Shown one piece after another: positions 5,403-6,550 of a stretch of 6,550 nt of DNA. The notes beneath the pieces are model-generated. The model saw only the letters and a list, made by a program, of their open reading frames with translations. It did no database searches and was not told the DNA's origin. Source of the DNA: Actinomycetota bacterium (GTDB lineage Bacteria > Actinomycetota > Acidimicrobiia > Acidimicrobiales > BP-101); contig JAUTXA010000220.1 of assembly GCA_030838265.1 (NCBI GenBank), forward strand, positions 1-6,550, written 5' to 3'. Numbering within the stretch: position 1 is the stretch's first letter; each line of letters starts with the position of its first letter. Both the position numbers and the translations under genes were made by a program.

Positions 5403-5408
5403 TACCCT
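5403..5408 (+). promoter_or_regulatory. Possible -10 box for tRNA-Val
   Basis: TACCCT fits TANNNT and ends 10 nt before the 5' end of the tRNA, so the transcript would carry only a very short leader. No clear -35 hexamer is seen 16-19 bp upstream. Weak call based on position. Confidence 0.25.
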
Positions 5409-5418
5409 TGCGGGGTCC

Positions 5419-5494
5419 GGGCGCTTAGCTCAGTTGGTAGAGCGCTGCCCTTACAAGGCAGTGGTCGGGGGTTCGAGTCCCTCAGCGCCCACCA
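5419..5494 (+). tRNA. tRNA-Val (anticodon TAC)
   Basis: A complete cloverleaf can be drawn. The acceptor GGGCGCT (5419-5425) pairs with AGCGCCC (5484-5490). The D-arm holds GCTCAGTTGGTAGAGC. The anticodon stem CTGCC/GGCAG encloses the loop CTTACAA with anticodon TAC (reads GTA). The T-arm is GGGGG-TTCGAGT-CCCTC with one G-U pair. The discriminator is A5491, as expected for valine tRNAs, and the CCA end (5492-5494) is encoded. It lies between the importer operon (-) and the FtsX gene (-), on the opposite strand to both, with no other tRNA in view. Confidence 0.96.
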
Positions 5495-5521
5495 AATCGA
5501 TCTTATTCAAACCCCCGACCA
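5462..5521. repeat. 12-bp inverted repeat between the tRNA-Val T-arm and downstream DNA
   Basis: TGGTCGGGGGTT (5462-5473, tRNA variable loop and 5' T-stem) is perfectly complementary to AACCCCCGACCA (5510-5521), which starts 16 nt after the CCA end. In a precursor transcript this could compete with T-arm folding. No direct-repeat copy of the tRNA 3' end is present in the window, so it is not a classic integration scar. Confidence 0.6.
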
Positions 5522-5536
5522 TGTCATTGTTTGAAT
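5505..5536. repeat. 8-bp inverted repeat after tRNA-Val, possible weak terminator
   Basis: ATTCAAAC (5505-5512) and GTTTGAAT (5529-5536) are perfect complements around a 16-nt loop, in an AT-richer gap between the tRNA and the convergent FtsX gene. It could end the tRNA transcript or the FtsX transcript, but it lacks a strong T-tail. It shares 5510-5512 with the other inverted repeat, so the two folds compete. Confidence 0.4.
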
Positions 5537-5579
5537 GCTGTCCTTCAGAGTCCACGACGAGTGAACAGGTGAACTGCTT

Positions 5580-6550
5580 CTACTCGGTGCGCAGGATCTG
5601 GGCCGGGCGCAGGCGGGCGGCCCGACTGGCGGGCCAGGCGGCCAGGGCGTTGACCAGGGCGATGGTGGCGGGGATGGCCACGACCATGGCGAGCAGGGCA
5701 ACCGGTGCGACATAGACGAGTGGTGTGGCCCGGGCCACGACGCGCCATGAGTAGCGCCCGGTGGCGACGCCGAGCGGCAGGCCGACCAGCAACCCGACGA
5801 AGCCAACAGTGGTGGCCTGCCAGGCGATGCACGAGGCGGTCTGCAGCGGTCGAAAGCCGAGAGTCCGCAGGACGGCCAGGTCGTGGCGTCGCCGGCTGAC
5901 CGCCGTCACCAGCACGTGGGCCAGAGCGGCGAGGCCGAGGAGGACGAGAAAGCCCGCCAGCACCTGCGGCAGGGTGCGGACGTTCTTGAGGAGGAGGACG
6001 TCCTGGGGCTGGCTGGTGGCGTCGACCTCGATGCCGAGCTGGTTGTGCAGCCGGTCGGCTGCTGCCCCGATCGATCCGCCATGCGGGATCGTCACGAGGT
6101 ACTGCTCGTCGAGCGGGGACGGGGTGCCGGCCCCGGGAGCGTGGGCATTGATCCACACGCCTTGGTCGAACGACGAGTGGGGTGTCTGGGGAAGCAGGGC
6201 GGTGCCTACGATTCGGTACTTCGCTCCCGTCGGGCCCCCGATGTGGAGGTGGTCGCCGATCTTGCGGTGCAGGCCCCGCATCGATGCCGGGCCCACCACA
6301 GCGTCGAGGCGCCCGGTCGGCGCGTGCCCCGAGAGCAGGACGAAGGCCAGCCGGCCTCGCACCGGGCTGAGCGTGTACACCGGAAGGCCGGCGCCCTCGA
6401 CGTCGAGTGGCACTCGGTCGATGCGCGTGATCGACGTGACCAGCGGGCTCTTCGTCAGGGCGACGGCCACCGCCGCAGACGTGTGGGTCTCGTCGGGCCA
6501 GGCCGTGCCATCCCACAGCTGTCCGGAGCGGGCGGGGCGAGCGAGGGCGT
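5580..6550 (-). CDS. FtsX/MacB-type ABC transporter permease, C-terminal part (partial)
   Basis: The frame is open to the window edge, so the N-terminus lies beyond 6550; about 322 residues are visible before TAG at 5580-5582. A long extracytoplasmic domain (edge to about 5970) contains DEQYLVTIPHGG and a segment reading GDHLHIGG, resembling the MacB periplasmic core. Three membrane segments follow, near 5966-5898, 5822-5757 and 5714-5640. Between the first two is the FtsX hallmark SRRRHDLAVLRTLGF, and the second carries VGLPLGVATGRYSW. The end, WPASRAARLRPAQILRTE, is typical of the family. Such permeases work with a LolD/MacB-type ATPase, often in lipoprotein or antimicrobial export; no partner gene is visible here. 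A GTG at 6470 is possible but is not needed as a start. Confidence 0.88.
   Translation of the reverse strand, partial: ALARPARSGQLWDGTAWPDETHTSAAVAVALTKSPLVTSITRIDRVPLDVEGAGLPVYTLSPVRGRLAFVLLSGHAPTGRLDAVVGPASMRGLHRKIGDHLHIGGPTGAKYRIVGTALLPQTPHSSFDQGVWINAHAPGAGTPSPLDEQYLVTIPHGGSIGAAADRLHNQLGIEVDATSQPQDVLLLKNVRTLPQVLAGFLVLLGLAALAHVLVTAVSRRRHDLAVLRTLGFRPLQTASCIAWQATTVGFVGLLVGLPLGVATGRYSWRVVARATPLVYVAPVALLAMVVAIPATIALVNALAAWPASRAARLRPAQILRTE

Noticed and set aside
5480..5536. Integration (att) site at the 3' end of tRNA-Val
   Set aside because: No direct repeat of the tRNA end and no integrase are visible; the repeat found is inverted.
5545..6516. 323-codon minus-strand ORF overlapping the FtsX gene in another frame
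   Set aside because: Its translation is Arg/Pro/Gly-rich with no membrane segments, whereas the 5580 frame shows FtsX motifs.
1..6550. CRISPR array, insertion sequence, toxin-antitoxin or phage defence genes
   Set aside because: No spaced direct repeats, transposase motifs or defence domains were found on either strand.

Overview
The window is very GC-rich, has few gaps between genes, uses GTG starts often, and carries a WhiB-family iron-sulfur regulator, a family essentially confined to Actinomycetota. It therefore comes from an actinobacterial chromosome. The sequence alone does not fix the genus; a deep-branching or uncultured lineage such as Acidimicrobiia is my guess.

Layout. 1-168 is the 3' end of an inositol-monophosphatase-like gene (+). 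169-554 has no conventional gene but is not empty. It reads as the promoter and long 5' leader of the next gene: an AT-rich block three bases before a TTGACG -35 box, a 45-codon upstream ORF with a good ribosome binding site, a long antiterminator-type hairpin around the uORF stop codon, and an overlapping intrinsic terminator. 555-863 encodes a WhiB7-type regulator (four cysteines, EPWGVWGG, RGRP AT-hook). A group-2 (SigA/SigB-like) sigma factor (-, 848-1864) meets it tail to tail with a 16-nt overlap. Divergent from the sigma gene are a DUF523/TudS-like protein (1910-2365), probably leaderless, and an overlapping DUF983 zinc-ribbon membrane protein (2358-2747). Then comes a minus-strand polar amino acid ABC importer operon, transcribed lipoprotein (4425-5324), permease (3505-4479), ATPase (2744-3508). 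A tRNA-Val(TAC) lies at 5419-5494 (+), followed by an AT-richer gap with two inverted repeats. The C-terminal part of an FtsX-type ABC permease (-, 5580 to beyond the window end) closes the window.

The standout is the whiB7 leader. In mycobacteria, whiB7 is known to be controlled by autoactivation at an AT-rich element beside the -35 box, and by uORF-dependent transcription attenuation that senses ribosome inhibition. All of those parts can be seen here in the expected order, and the antiterminator and terminator are mutually exclusive by base pairing. The inferred model is: normal uORF translation melts the antiterminator and lets the terminator form; ribosome stalling or loss of translation lets the antiterminator form and whiB7 is read through. 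The other genes look like ordinary chromosomal content, with no sign of a mobile element or defence island.
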